In this document: positions 1-4,261 of the stretch, in pieces
Position numbering within the stretch: position 1 is the stretch's first letter
How the letters are laid out: every line of letters starts with the position of its first letter
Program-made: the position numbers and the translations under genes
DNA from: Clostridia bacterium
GTDB lineage: Bacteria; Bacillota; Clostridia; Oscillospirales; CAG-382
Length of the DNA stretch: 6,184 nucleotides
Assembly (NCBI GenBank): GCA_017501055.1
Contig: JAFVXP010000113.1
Location: 1 to 6,184, forward strand
Direction: 5' to 3'
The notes under the pieces: generated by a model
The model's input: the letters and a program-made list of their open reading frames with translations, nothing else
The model's database searches: none
What the model was told of the DNA's origin: nothing

Positions 1-77
1 AATTTCGCAAATTTCTTAACAAACTGTTCCGAGGTCTTTCCCTTTTCGGGAGTTTTGTTTTCAAAATTGTCGTTCAT
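1..77 (-). CDS. N-terminus of an unrecognised protein, cut by the window edge
   Basis: An open reading frame starts at an ATG (75-77, minus strand) and runs off the left edge after 25 codons without a stop. The peptide begins MNDNFENKTPEKGKTSEQ and continues FVKKFAK; it is hydrophilic and rich in Lys, Glu and Asn, with no signal peptide or membrane segment in the visible part. A purine-rich AGGGGG lies about 8 nt upstream (85-90) and supports the start. It is co-oriented with spoIID but separated from it by 546 bp, so it probably belongs to a different transcript. The family cannot be recognised from 25 residues. The ATG, ribosome-binding site and open frame make a real gene likely but not certain. 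Confidence 0.55.
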   Translation of the reverse strand, partial: MNDNFENKTPEKGKTSEQFVKKFAK

Positions 78-87
78 AGGAGTTCCC

Positions 88-129
88 CCTGAAATGTTTT
101 TTGTCAATGGATATTATTATCATTTCAGG
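88..129. promoter_or_regulatory. 9-bp inverted repeat overlapping a ribosome-binding site
   Basis: CCTGAAATG (88-96) and CATTTCAGG (121-129) are perfect inverted copies separated by 24 A+T-rich bases. On the minus strand, the arm nearest the gene ends inside the AGGGGG ribosome-binding site of the partial gene starting at 77. Folded in mRNA, the hairpin could partly hide that site. As DNA it could instead be a two-half-site operator. A TTGACA lies in the loop on the minus strand, but no -10 sequence sits at a suitable distance downstream of it. The repeat is directly visible; any regulatory role is inferred. Confidence 0.4.
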
Positions 130-164
130 AAGGTCTTATTCATTTTTTATTGTCGCTTTTTTAT

Positions 165-211
165 TTTCACGGTGTAGGCATATTTCAGATTCCTACGTCG
201 TTCCCGTGAAA
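165..211. repeat. Nested hairpin, TTTCACGG/CCGTGAAA with inner GTAGG/CCTAC
   Basis: The outer arms TTTCACGG (165-172) and CCGTGAAA (204-211) are perfect inverted copies. Nested inside are GTAGG (174-178) and CCTAC (192-196) around a 13-nt loop. One side has a single unpaired base and the other has seven, so the full structure is an imperfect 47-bp stem-loop. The GTAGG core resembles the heads of the larger repeats further right, so it may be a degenerate relative. No adjoining T-run makes it a convincing terminator. Confidence 0.4.
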
Positions 212-252
212 CATAAAAATTTGTTGTTTGTATTGGCTTTGTTGTTTCCATC

Positions 253-280
253 GTAGGGAGTAAGCGTCCCCGACGGTCCG
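253..280 (+). repeat. GTAGGG-headed repeat B, left copy
   Basis: This 28-bp element reads GTAGGG (253-258), GCGTCC (264-269), CGAC (271-274), GTCCG (276-280). A diverged copy with the same ordered blocks lies in inverted orientation at 531-557. Most differences are substitutions between the blocks, which suggests two members of a dispersed repeat family and not a recent duplication. Together the two copies bracket the second, better conserved inverted pair at 335-476. Confidence 0.5.
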
Positions 281-334
281 TTTACCTTGATTTCAAGAGA
301 ACGTTTTAGTTTTGTTGTTTATATCGGTTTGTAT

Positions 335-360
335 GTAGGGGAGGGTCTTGCACCCTCCCG
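335..360 (+). repeat. GTAGGGGAGGG palindromic repeat C, left copy
   Basis: This 26-bp sequence is present as a perfect inverted copy at 451-476, with no mismatch over all 26 positions. It is itself a hairpin: GGGAGGGT (339-346) pairs with ACCCTCCC (352-359) around the loop CTTGC. GTAGGG-headed, G+C-rich palindromes in A+T-richer spacers are typical of REP-like or MITE-like dispersed repeats in Clostridia. Two inverted hairpins separated by about 90 bp match a REPIN arrangement. Perfect identity implies recent spread or maintained pairing. Confidence 0.65.
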
Positions 361-450
361 CACCCGTGATTGTTTGTTGTATGAGATGTCATCAAATAAA
401 CCTTAAATGTATGGAACACATACATAAAAAACAACAACGGATTTGGTGTT

Positions 451-476
451 CGGGAGGGTGCAAGACCCTCCCCTAC
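451..476 (-). repeat. GTAGGGGAGGG palindromic repeat C, inverted copy
   Basis: This is the exact reverse complement of 335-360. Its own hairpin pairs GGGAGGGT (452-459) with ACCCTCCC (465-472) around GCAAG. The 90-bp space between the copies is only weakly complementary, so the pair could form either two small hairpins or one long cruciform with a 26-bp stem. Confidence 0.65.
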
Positions 477-530
477 ACCCATGTATTTTGTTTTTTCGCA
501 GACGTTAGGTCATACAAGATGTTTACCTTG

Positions 531-557
531 CGGACAGTCGAGGACGCCTGTCCCTAC
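531..557 (-). repeat. GTAGGG-headed repeat B, inverted copy
   Basis: Read on the minus strand this copy has GTAGGG, GCGTCC, CGAC and GTCCG in the same order as 253-280, with a few differences between the blocks. It also contains its own 6-bp stem, GGACAG (532-537) with CTGTCC (548-553). No flanking target-site duplication shared with the left copy was visible, so a single 253-557 transposon-like unit is not proven. Confidence 0.5.
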
Positions 558-623
558 AATATCATAATTTTTTCTTACTTTATAGACGGATTGTCATTCT
601 GAACGATGGGGTCCCCAAATTAA

Positions 624-1475
624 TCAATCAAAAACTTGTTTTTGATTGGGAGCGCAAGCGACAAAATTCGGATAATAAAACTCCAAAATTTCCTCAAAGG
701 TCTTGCCGTTTTTTGCCATTGTTTCGGCGTGGCAGAGGCTCATACCAAACCCGTTGCCAAGCCCGTAGGCGGTTGCAAAAATGCCGTCGTCACGGAATTC
801 AAGCGTGAACTCTGTTGAAGGGAGCGACAGCTTTTCTTTCAGCTCGGTCCCTTTAATATATTTCCCGTCCCAGACCGCAAAGCTGCAATCGTTGTTTTCG
901 TCATAGACCAAAACGGCGTTTTCCCTGTCTTTGAGAATATTTTCATAGTGAATCGTCTTTTCGGTCTTATGTATCTCGCAGACATGATCCTCTTTTATTG
1001 GGGTCAATTCCTCGGCAAGCTCGAAGAATGCGCCCGACGAGCCCGAACACAACGTAAAAAGCGATAAAGCCGGCATATTTTTATAGGTCAGGAAAATTCC
1101 CTTCGTTTCATTGACGGCGGAAATGGTTTTTTCAAGCGTTTCTTCGTTGCAATTCTCTATGTCGCCAAGCGCAAAGCAACAGTCAAATCTGTCGCAAAAG
1201 TCAAAATCCGTATGCCTTCCGCCGAACGACAAAAGGTTCATACAGCAACTCCTGACGGCAACGGCAAGCGCTTTTTTCGATTCTGCCGATTCGCAAGCCT
1301 GTCCTTCGCCAAGCAATACACGTGCAACGTATTCGTCAAGGTTCATCAAAACCGTTTTTCCGTTTATATTGACCTCGACCTCCGTTTCCTTCCTGCCGAC
1401 AAGCTTGCTTGAAACAAACGGTGTTGCCGTTAGGATTATTATAACCGCAAAAAAATAGAGCAACCATTTTTTCAA
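624..1475 (-). CDS. spoIID: SpoIID/LytB-domain protein, divergent sporulation lytic transglycosylase
   Basis: This 283-residue protein has an N-terminal membrane anchor (about residues 4-22) followed by an extracytoplasmic SpoIID/LytB domain. In sporulating Firmicutes SpoIID is a lytic transglycosylase that cuts peptidoglycan during engulfment with SpoIIM and SpoIIP. Family signs are LDEYVARVLLGE (46-57), with Glu57 at the catalytic-Glu position; KALAVAVRS (68-76); an SGSSG segment (144-148) in place of the usual HSxSGG; and GNGFGMS...MAKNGKTFEEIL..YYPN (240-270), the diverged GHGVGMSQ-type C-terminal signature. A probable zinc site reads His88, Cys94, Cys99, Cys100, where I recall the family having a His-Cys pair at the last two. 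The protein is shorter than typical SpoIID (about 340). The start is TTG, chosen because AAAGGAAG lies 7 nt upstream (1483-1490) and the frame then encodes a clean signal anchor. SpoIIM, SpoIIP and SpoIIQ genes are absent nearby. The domain call is firm; the exact sporulation role is less sure because of the divergence. Confidence 0.8.
   Translation of the reverse strand: MKKWLLYFFAVIIILTATPFVSSKLVGRKETEVEVNINGKTVLMNLDEYVARVLLGEGQACESAESKKALAVAVRSCCMNLLSFGGRHTDFDFCDRFDCCFALGDIENCNEETLEKTISAVNETKGIFLTYKNMPALSLFTLCSGSSGAFFELAEELTPIKEDHVCEIHKTEKTIHYENILKDRENAVLVYDENNDCSFAVWDGKYIKGTELKEKLSLPSTEFTLEFRDDGIFATAYGLGNGFGMSLCHAETMAKNGKTFEEILEFYYPNFVACAPNQKQVFD
625..648. repeat. 11-bp perfect palindrome over the spoIID stop codon
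   Basis: CAATCAAAAAC (625-635) and GTTTTTGATTG (638-648) are perfect inverted copies with only TT between them. The palindrome covers the last codons and most of the TGA stop (624-626) of the spoIID-like gene. It may fold at the 3' end of that mRNA as a weak terminator or end-protecting hairpin. The stem is A+T-rich and the following minus-strand sequence (ATTAATTTGGGG) has only a poor U-tract, so a strong intrinsic terminator is unlikely. Confidence 0.4.
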
Positions 1476-1482
1476 AAGATAA

Positions 1483-1490
1483 CTTCCTTT
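1483..1490 (-). promoter_or_regulatory. Ribosome-binding site fixing the TTG start of spoIID
   Basis: AAAGGAAG on the minus strand lies 7 nt before the TTG at 1473-1475. An ATG that overlaps the next codons is out of frame, so the spacing of this site decides the unusual start. The 55-bp spacer (1476-1530) is very A+T-rich with no strong promoter match, so cotranscription with the upstream membrane-protein gene is plausible. Confidence 0.6.
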
Positions 1491-1530
1491 AAAAATATTA
1501 TTGCTCTATTTATATTCAATTAATTATATT

Positions 1531-2346
1531 TTATTCTTCAATGCTTGTCTTCAATTTTGCATTAAACATTCTTGAGCAGATATAGACCGAAATGCCGATG
1601 TCTGCAACCGAATACGCCGCATGTTCGTCGAACGAGAACGTTCCGAAGCAGTGCAAAGCAAGGTTCGGCACGGAATATACGAGAAGGAAAAATACAGAGA
1701 GAAATGCGGAAAGATAGAAAATGACCGCAGATTTCGGGTGTATATACGATTTTCCGTCGTAAAGGAAGAAGATCAAAAGCGAGGCAAGGCCGAGAATTCG
1801 GTAATCACCCGAAGAAGCCAGGGGCGCCGCATTGGAGTCCATAAAGCGTTCAACAAGACGCAAAGCCGAAAAGGTTGTCGGGAAAAGCATCAAAAGCGAC
1901 AGCGTTGCATTCGACGGCATCGATTTTTGGCTCTTAAGCCCAAGAACCAAGAAGATCAATCCGCAGACCAAAGCCAACGCCACGCACGCAAGAGAGATTG
2001 GCGAATACGTCACTTCCTCCGTGACAACAAGCTTTTTAGCAAAAAGCGCAACGACGAAAAACATCGAGAATGCAAGCACCAACATTCCCGCAGGAGAAGC
2101 GGAAAGGTCGTGATAGATACTCGTCTTTTTCGTGAACAAAAGCGAGAGTGCAAAGGCAACGAAAAGAACGACCGAAGCTATTGCAAGCGCATTAAAGATT
2201 CTAACCGTGAGATTATCGGGAAGATAATAAGTATCGTTTTCATAGTTGTTCTTTTCCATATTATAATAAACAACAACCGCACGCAATACGGTCATAACGA
2301 CAGTTACCAGTACTGCAACCAGACTGCGTTTTTTCTGCAAAACCAT
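1531..2346 (-). CDS. Multi-pass membrane protein of unknown function
   Basis: This 271-residue integral membrane protein has about seven hydrophobic helices, near residues 9-28, 53-71, 88-103, 116-137, 147-164, 181-197 and 208-232. The N-terminus is basic (MVLQKKRS), and a polar stretch rich in Asn and Tyr (29-48) follows helix 1. It lacks motifs of transporters, histidine kinases or enzymes that I can recognise. The segment ALRLVERFMDSNAAP (161-175) before helix 6 and the LYDGKSYI loop (195-202) are the most distinctive polar parts. The ATG start is firm: AGGAGGT (2354-2360) lies 7 nt upstream, and a near-consensus promoter lies at 2379-2407. It precedes spoIID by 55 bp in the same direction, so a shared transcript and a sporulation or envelope link are possible but unproven. 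The gene is real; its function is unknown. Confidence 0.85.
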   Translation of the reverse strand: MVLQKKRSLVAVLVTVVMTVLRAVVVYYNMEKNNYENDTYYLPDNLTVRIFNALAIASVVLFVAFALSLLFTKKTSIYHDLSASPAGMLVLAFSMFFVVALFAKKLVVTEEVTYSPISLACVALALVCGLIFLVLGLKSQKSMPSNATLSLLMLFPTTFSALRLVERFMDSNAAPLASSGDYRILGLASLLIFFLYDGKSYIHPKSAVIFYLSAFLSVFFLLVYSVPNLALHCFGTFSFDEHAAYSVADIGISVYICSRMFNAKLKTSIEE

Positions 2347-2353
2347 TTATATT

Positions 2354-2360
2354 ACCTCCT
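2354..2360 (-). promoter_or_regulatory. Strong ribosome-binding site of the membrane-protein gene
   Basis: AGGAGGT on the minus strand is a full Shine-Dalgarno match, 7 nt before the ATG at 2344-2346. It fixes the start of the 271-residue membrane protein. Confidence 0.85.
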
Positions 2361-2378
2361 CTTCGAATTTGCTTTACC

Positions 2379-2407
2379 ATTATATAAGCCGAACTTCGTT
2401 TTGTAAA
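2379..2407 (-). promoter_or_regulatory. Near-consensus sigma-A promoter for the membrane-protein gene
   Basis: On the minus strand TTTACA (-35, 2402-2407) and TATAAT (-10, 2379-2384) are separated by exactly 17 bp. The -10 is perfect and the -35 differs from TTGACA at one base. Transcription would begin near 2371, leaving an untranslated leader of about 25 nt with a strong ribosome-binding site. The promoter lies in the 87-bp gap after ogg, showing that the membrane-protein gene can be transcribed independently. An inverted repeat spans this promoter. Confidence 0.75.
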
Positions 2408-2416
2408 TAGTTCGGC
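2388..2416. promoter_or_regulatory. Inverted repeat spanning the promoter, candidate operator
   Basis: GCCGAAC (2388-2394) and GTTCGGC (2410-2416) are perfect 7-bp inverted copies with 15 bp between them, so their centres are 22 bp apart, about two helical turns. One half lies in the -35/-10 spacer and the other just upstream of the -35 (2402-2407) of the minus-strand promoter. This is a good position for a dimeric repressor. The alternative is a terminator hairpin 17 nt downstream of the ogg stop, but on the minus strand no U-tract follows it. The half-sites resemble the LexA CGAAC/GTTCG halves, but the spacing (N15, not N4) does not fit LexA. Confidence 0.4.
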
Positions 2417-2433
2417 ATATTTTTTACATTTTT

Positions 2434-3252
2434 TTAACTATTTCTGCGATGATTGAACAAATATTGCTGGGCAATGCCTGCATATTTGCCGAGAGTTTTG
2501 GGGTCAAACCCTTCTCCGTAGCTTTCGGCAATAACTCTTTTTACCCAAACGTCAATGGGGAACGCCTCGTAATACCCAAACCCGAAAAGCAGAACGCAGT
2601 TTGCCACCTTATCGCCGACACCCTTAATCTTTTTAAGCTCGTTCAAGGCGTTTTCATAGCCCATTTTGGGTATTTCCGATAAATTGATCTCGTTTGATGC
2701 AACCTTTTGAGAAGCATCGAGGATATATTTCGCACGGAAACCGCTTTTTATGGGGGATAGACCTTCAATACCGCATTTTACTATATCTTCTGCCGTCGGG
2801 AAGGAATAAAACCCGTTTTCTTCCTTTCCGAGCAAACGGCAAAGCGATTCTATAATCTTTTTTATACGGGGAATATTGTTGTTTTGTGAAATTATAAACG
2901 ATATCAGCGTTTCAAACGGGTCCTGGCGGAATATCCTTATTCCCGAGCCGGTCGTCACGGCCTCCGAAATGACTTTGTCGTGTTCAAAGCTCTTTATTAT
3001 CTCTGCGTAATCACGGCTTAGATCGAAATAGTCAAAAAACCTTTCTCTGAATTCGGCTTCGTCGATATTATCAAAAAACCAGCCCGATATATGCCTTTTA
3101 ATATCAAGCACCCTGCCCATCGCAAAAAGCAGATAATTATCGTCCGAAACCTTCTCGAAACGGAAGCACTGACCGCATTCACACGACAAAAACGGGTCGA
3201 AATTTTTACAATCCGACAGAATTATTCCCTTTTCGTGCTTTATGAATTCCAA
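2434..3252 (-). CDS. ogg: 8-oxoguanine DNA glycosylase/AP lyase, OGG1 type (HhH-GPD)
   Basis: This 272-residue base-excision repair enzyme should remove 8-oxoguanine paired with cytosine and nick the abasic strand through its lyase activity, acting on cytoplasmic DNA. The N-terminal OGG domain (about 1-110) carries the family signature GQCFRF (27-32). The HhH-GPD fold follows, with ISQNNNIPRI (121-130) matching the NNN(I)ARI element. The hairpin is LKKIKGVGDKVANC (206-219), where Lys215 is the expected Schiff-base lysine, and FPIDVWVKR (231-239) supplies catalytic Asp234. The C-terminal helix AGIAQQYLFNHRR (258-270) also fits. The length is close to that of other clostridial homologues, and all key residues are present. 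The start is TTG, supported by GAGAGGT at 3261-3267. The gene follows the DnaA-box-rich spacer and precedes an independently promoted membrane-protein gene. It may instead be annotated DNA-3-methyladenine glycosylase 2, but the motifs favour OGG1. Confidence 0.9.
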   Translation of the reverse strand: MEFIKHEKGIILSDCKNFDPFLSCECGQCFRFEKVSDDNYLLFAMGRVLDIKRHISGWFFDNIDEAEFRERFFDYFDLSRDYAEIIKSFEHDKVISEAVTTGSGIRIFRQDPFETLISFIISQNNNIPRIKKIIESLCRLLGKEENGFYSFPTAEDIVKCGIEGLSPIKSGFRAKYILDASQKVASNEINLSEIPKMGYENALNELKKIKGVGDKVANCVLLFGFGYYEAFPIDVWVKRVIAESYGEGFDPKTLGKYAGIAQQYLFNHRRNS

Positions 3253-3260
3253 TGCGCCGA

Positions 3261-3267
3261 ACCTCTC
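3261..3267 (-). promoter_or_regulatory. Ribosome-binding site fixing the TTG start of ogg
   Basis: GAGAGGT on the minus strand lies 8 nt before the TTG at 3250-3252. No in-frame ATG lies close upstream, so this site is the main support for the TTG start, which gives the complete N-terminal OGG domain. Confidence 0.6.
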
Positions 3268-3281
3268 GTTTTTTTACACTT

Positions 3282-3311
3282 TTTATACATCGTATGCATT
3301 AGCCGTGTTTA
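3282..3311 (-). promoter_or_regulatory. Weak candidate promoter of ogg
   Basis: On the minus strand TATAAA (3282-3287) could be a -10, with TAAACA (3306-3311) 18 bp upstream as a poor -35. The position would give a short leader before the GAGAGGT ribosome-binding site. ogg is 308 bp from the gene upstream and so needs a promoter somewhere here, but this match is weak. Candidate DnaA boxes begin 9 bp upstream of the -35, so DnaA could influence it. Confidence 0.25.
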
Positions 3312-3320
3312 CATAATCGG

Positions 3321-3453
3321 TGTGGATTATTGCGTTATCGAAACGTGGTTTTCCACTTTTTCCACACACTTTTCCACCGTTAAAACTCGAAAATTGCTTG
3401 ATTTTCGGTGTTTTGCCTTTCAGTAATCCACATCGTCCACAAAGTTTTCCACA
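3321..3453. promoter_or_regulatory. Cluster of DnaA-box-like 9-mers, origin-like or DnaA-titration site
   Basis: Compared with the DnaA box TTWTNCACA, this spacer has exact TTTTCCACA at 3358-3366 and 3445-3453. One-mismatch sites are TTTTCCACT (3349-3357), TTTTCCACC (3370-3378), TAATCCACA (3424-3432) and an inverted TGTGGATTA (3321-3329). A weaker TCGTCCACA lies at 3433-3441. Six boxes form two same-strand triplets, 3349/3358/3370 and 3424/3433/3445, both with start spacings of 9 and 12 bp. Two further near-matches, TTTTACACT (3272-3280) and TTTTATACA (3281-3289), lie closer to ogg. Such density is typical of DnaA-binding origins or DnaA-titration/regulatory clusters in Firmicutes. No dnaA or dnaN is in the window and gene direction does not change here, so a chromosomal origin is only one possibility. 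Confidence 0.65.
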
Positions 3454-3487
3454 AAAGTCGCAAAACATTATGTAATATACACGTGGG

Positions 3488-3570
3488 CTTTTTCTGAAAT
3501 TATTCTGAAAAATTGTCGATAAAATTCAGAAAATTTTGGGTTGAAAGTTTGGTGATTTTGCTATTTTTTA
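3488..3570. other. A+T-rich stretch with short repeats beside the DnaA-box cluster
   Basis: Bases 3491-3560 are about 74% A+T. They contain TTCTGAAA twice in direct orientation (3492-3499 and 3503-3510) and TTCAGAA (3525-3531), which with TTCTGAA at 3503-3509 forms a 7-bp stem around a 15-nt loop. The position, about 40 bp from the last DnaA box, suits a DNA unwinding element. It also lies just after the DUF6062 stop (3561-3563), so the weak stem could instead be a poor terminator. No DnaA-trio array was evident. Confidence 0.35.
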
Positions 3571-4250
3571 TCGCCTGTAAGGAATTTTATAGATCGCTCG
3601 ACAGAGTCCTTCGATTCACCCCAGGGTAGATCGCCGAAGCGATAGTCGAATTTCTTACAGAAAAGCGAAACGTCGTCCTTTAAGGAATCGAGATAGTTGC
3701 ATATTTTTTCATTGGCGGCACGCACCAGGTTTTCATATCCGTCCTTCGAAAGAACACGCTTGCCTGCAAGAACGTATTCACGGTAATGGGGAAGGCAGAA
3801 ATATCTTACCTCGGCAAAGGAGTTTCTAAAATCCCTTTCCTCGTCAAAAAGATATGCCGCCGTGGTATACATTTTTGAGATCTTATCCTCTATACGCTCG
3901 CAAACGTAGCAATTCTTCTGCATCGTTTCGATACGGGAAATGCTCTTGTTTCCGATACCACGGGAAAGGAAATTGCCTGTTTTCAGCTCTTTTTTTAATG
4001 ATTCAAGATGTGTTTCGAGCATCAATGCAAGCCCAAGGCGGTTTTTCATACCGAACATCTTGTTATAATGACGGTTGCAGAAGCCCTTTTGGTTGGTCTC
4101 CAAACGCACGTCGTTTTCCATCATCGCCGCACCGAGTATTATATCAAGCTCGTCAAACTCCAATTTTTCGGCAAGGGCGCAGAAGGGGCATTTATCCTTA
4201 TTTTCGGCAAAAGCCTCTGTGACGGGGATAGTATAGATATGTTCTTTCAT
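3561..4250 (-). CDS. DUF6062-type protein with two CxxC/CxxH pairs
   Basis: This 229-residue soluble protein matches, from memory of the family, the clostridial DUF6062 group, whose function is unknown. It has two similar halves. The first has CPFC (21-24) followed by GFCNRHYNKM (57-65), with Cys58 and His61. The second has CYVC (114-117) followed by YFCLPHYREY (150-159), with Cys152 and His155. Each half thus offers a CxxC plus CxxH set able to bind one zinc ion, implying a duplicated zinc-binding module. The C-terminal LPWGESKDSVERSIKFL (208-224) is a further conserved-looking block. There is no signal peptide or membrane helix. The ATG lies 11 nt after the tsaD stop, with GAGGT (4259-4263) overlapping that stop, so it is translated as the last gene of the rimI-tsaD operon. 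Operon position hints at a link with tRNA modification or housekeeping, but no activity can be assigned. Confidence 0.85.
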   Translation of the reverse strand: MKEHIYTIPVTEAFAENKDKCPFCALAEKLEFDELDIILGAAMMENDVRLETNQKGFCNRHYNKMFGMKNRLGLALMLETHLESLKKELKTGNFLSRGIGNKSISRIETMQKNCYVCERIEDKISKMYTTAAYLFDEERDFRNSFAEVRYFCLPHYREYVLAGKRVLSKDGYENLVRAANEKICNYLDSLKDDVSLFCKKFDYRFGDLPWGESKDSVERSIKFLTGDKK

Positions 4251-4261
4251 TAATAATTACC

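Larger units (their letters stand above)
78..623. other. Gene-free spacer packed with palindromic repeats
   Basis: This 546-bp stretch separates the 3' end of the spoIID-like gene from the start of the partial gene at the left edge. No frame within it has a credible start, ribosome-binding site and protein-like composition. It holds an inverted repeat at 88-129, a nested hairpin at 165-211, two pairs of GTAGGG-headed inverted elements (253-280 with 531-557, and 335-360 with 451-476) and three direct copies of TTTGTTGTTT (220-229, 238-247, 311-320), with a near copy, GTTGTTGTTT, on the opposite strand at 428-437. The last two direct copies each lie shortly before a GTAGGG element. A 10-bp direct repeat, GTTTACCTTG, occurs at 280-289 and 521-530. 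The content suggests accumulated intergenic repeat elements. Confidence 0.7.

Noticed and set aside
102..108. TTGACA as the -35 of the left-edge gene
   Set aside because: On the minus strand, 17 bp downstream falls on the ribosome-binding site and start region with no TATAAT-like sequence.
220..476. CRISPR array or tandem repeat locus
   Set aside because: Repeats are in inverted pairs and few short direct copies, without regular repeat-spacer periodicity, and no cas gene is present.
348..602. Plus-strand 84-codon frame in the left spacer
   Set aside because: It runs through both copies of the inverted GTAGGGGAGGG repeat, starts inside one, has no ribosome-binding site and opposes every real gene.
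1621..2406. Long plus-strand frame of 261 codons, rich in Arg and Lys
   Set aside because: It is antisense to the membrane-protein gene, has extreme basic composition and no ribosome-binding site. The minus-strand frame has a strong promoter, ribosome-binding site and clear helices.
2388..2416. LexA (SOS) box upstream of the membrane-protein gene
   Set aside because: The half-sites contain CGAAC and GTTCG, but the spacer is 15 bp where the Firmicutes LexA box needs 4.
2388..2430. Intrinsic terminator reading on the plus strand (stem then T-run)
   Set aside because: The T-rich run follows the stem only on the plus strand, where no gene is upstream. On the minus strand no U-tract follows the hairpin.
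3283..3468. Minus-strand 61-codon Cys/Gly/Lys-rich frame in the spacer (MFCDFCGKLCGRCGLL...)
   Set aside because: Its Cys-Gly-Lys repeats are simply the translation of the repeated TGTGGAAAA boxes. No ribosome-binding site was seen and composition follows the DNA repeat, not a protein.
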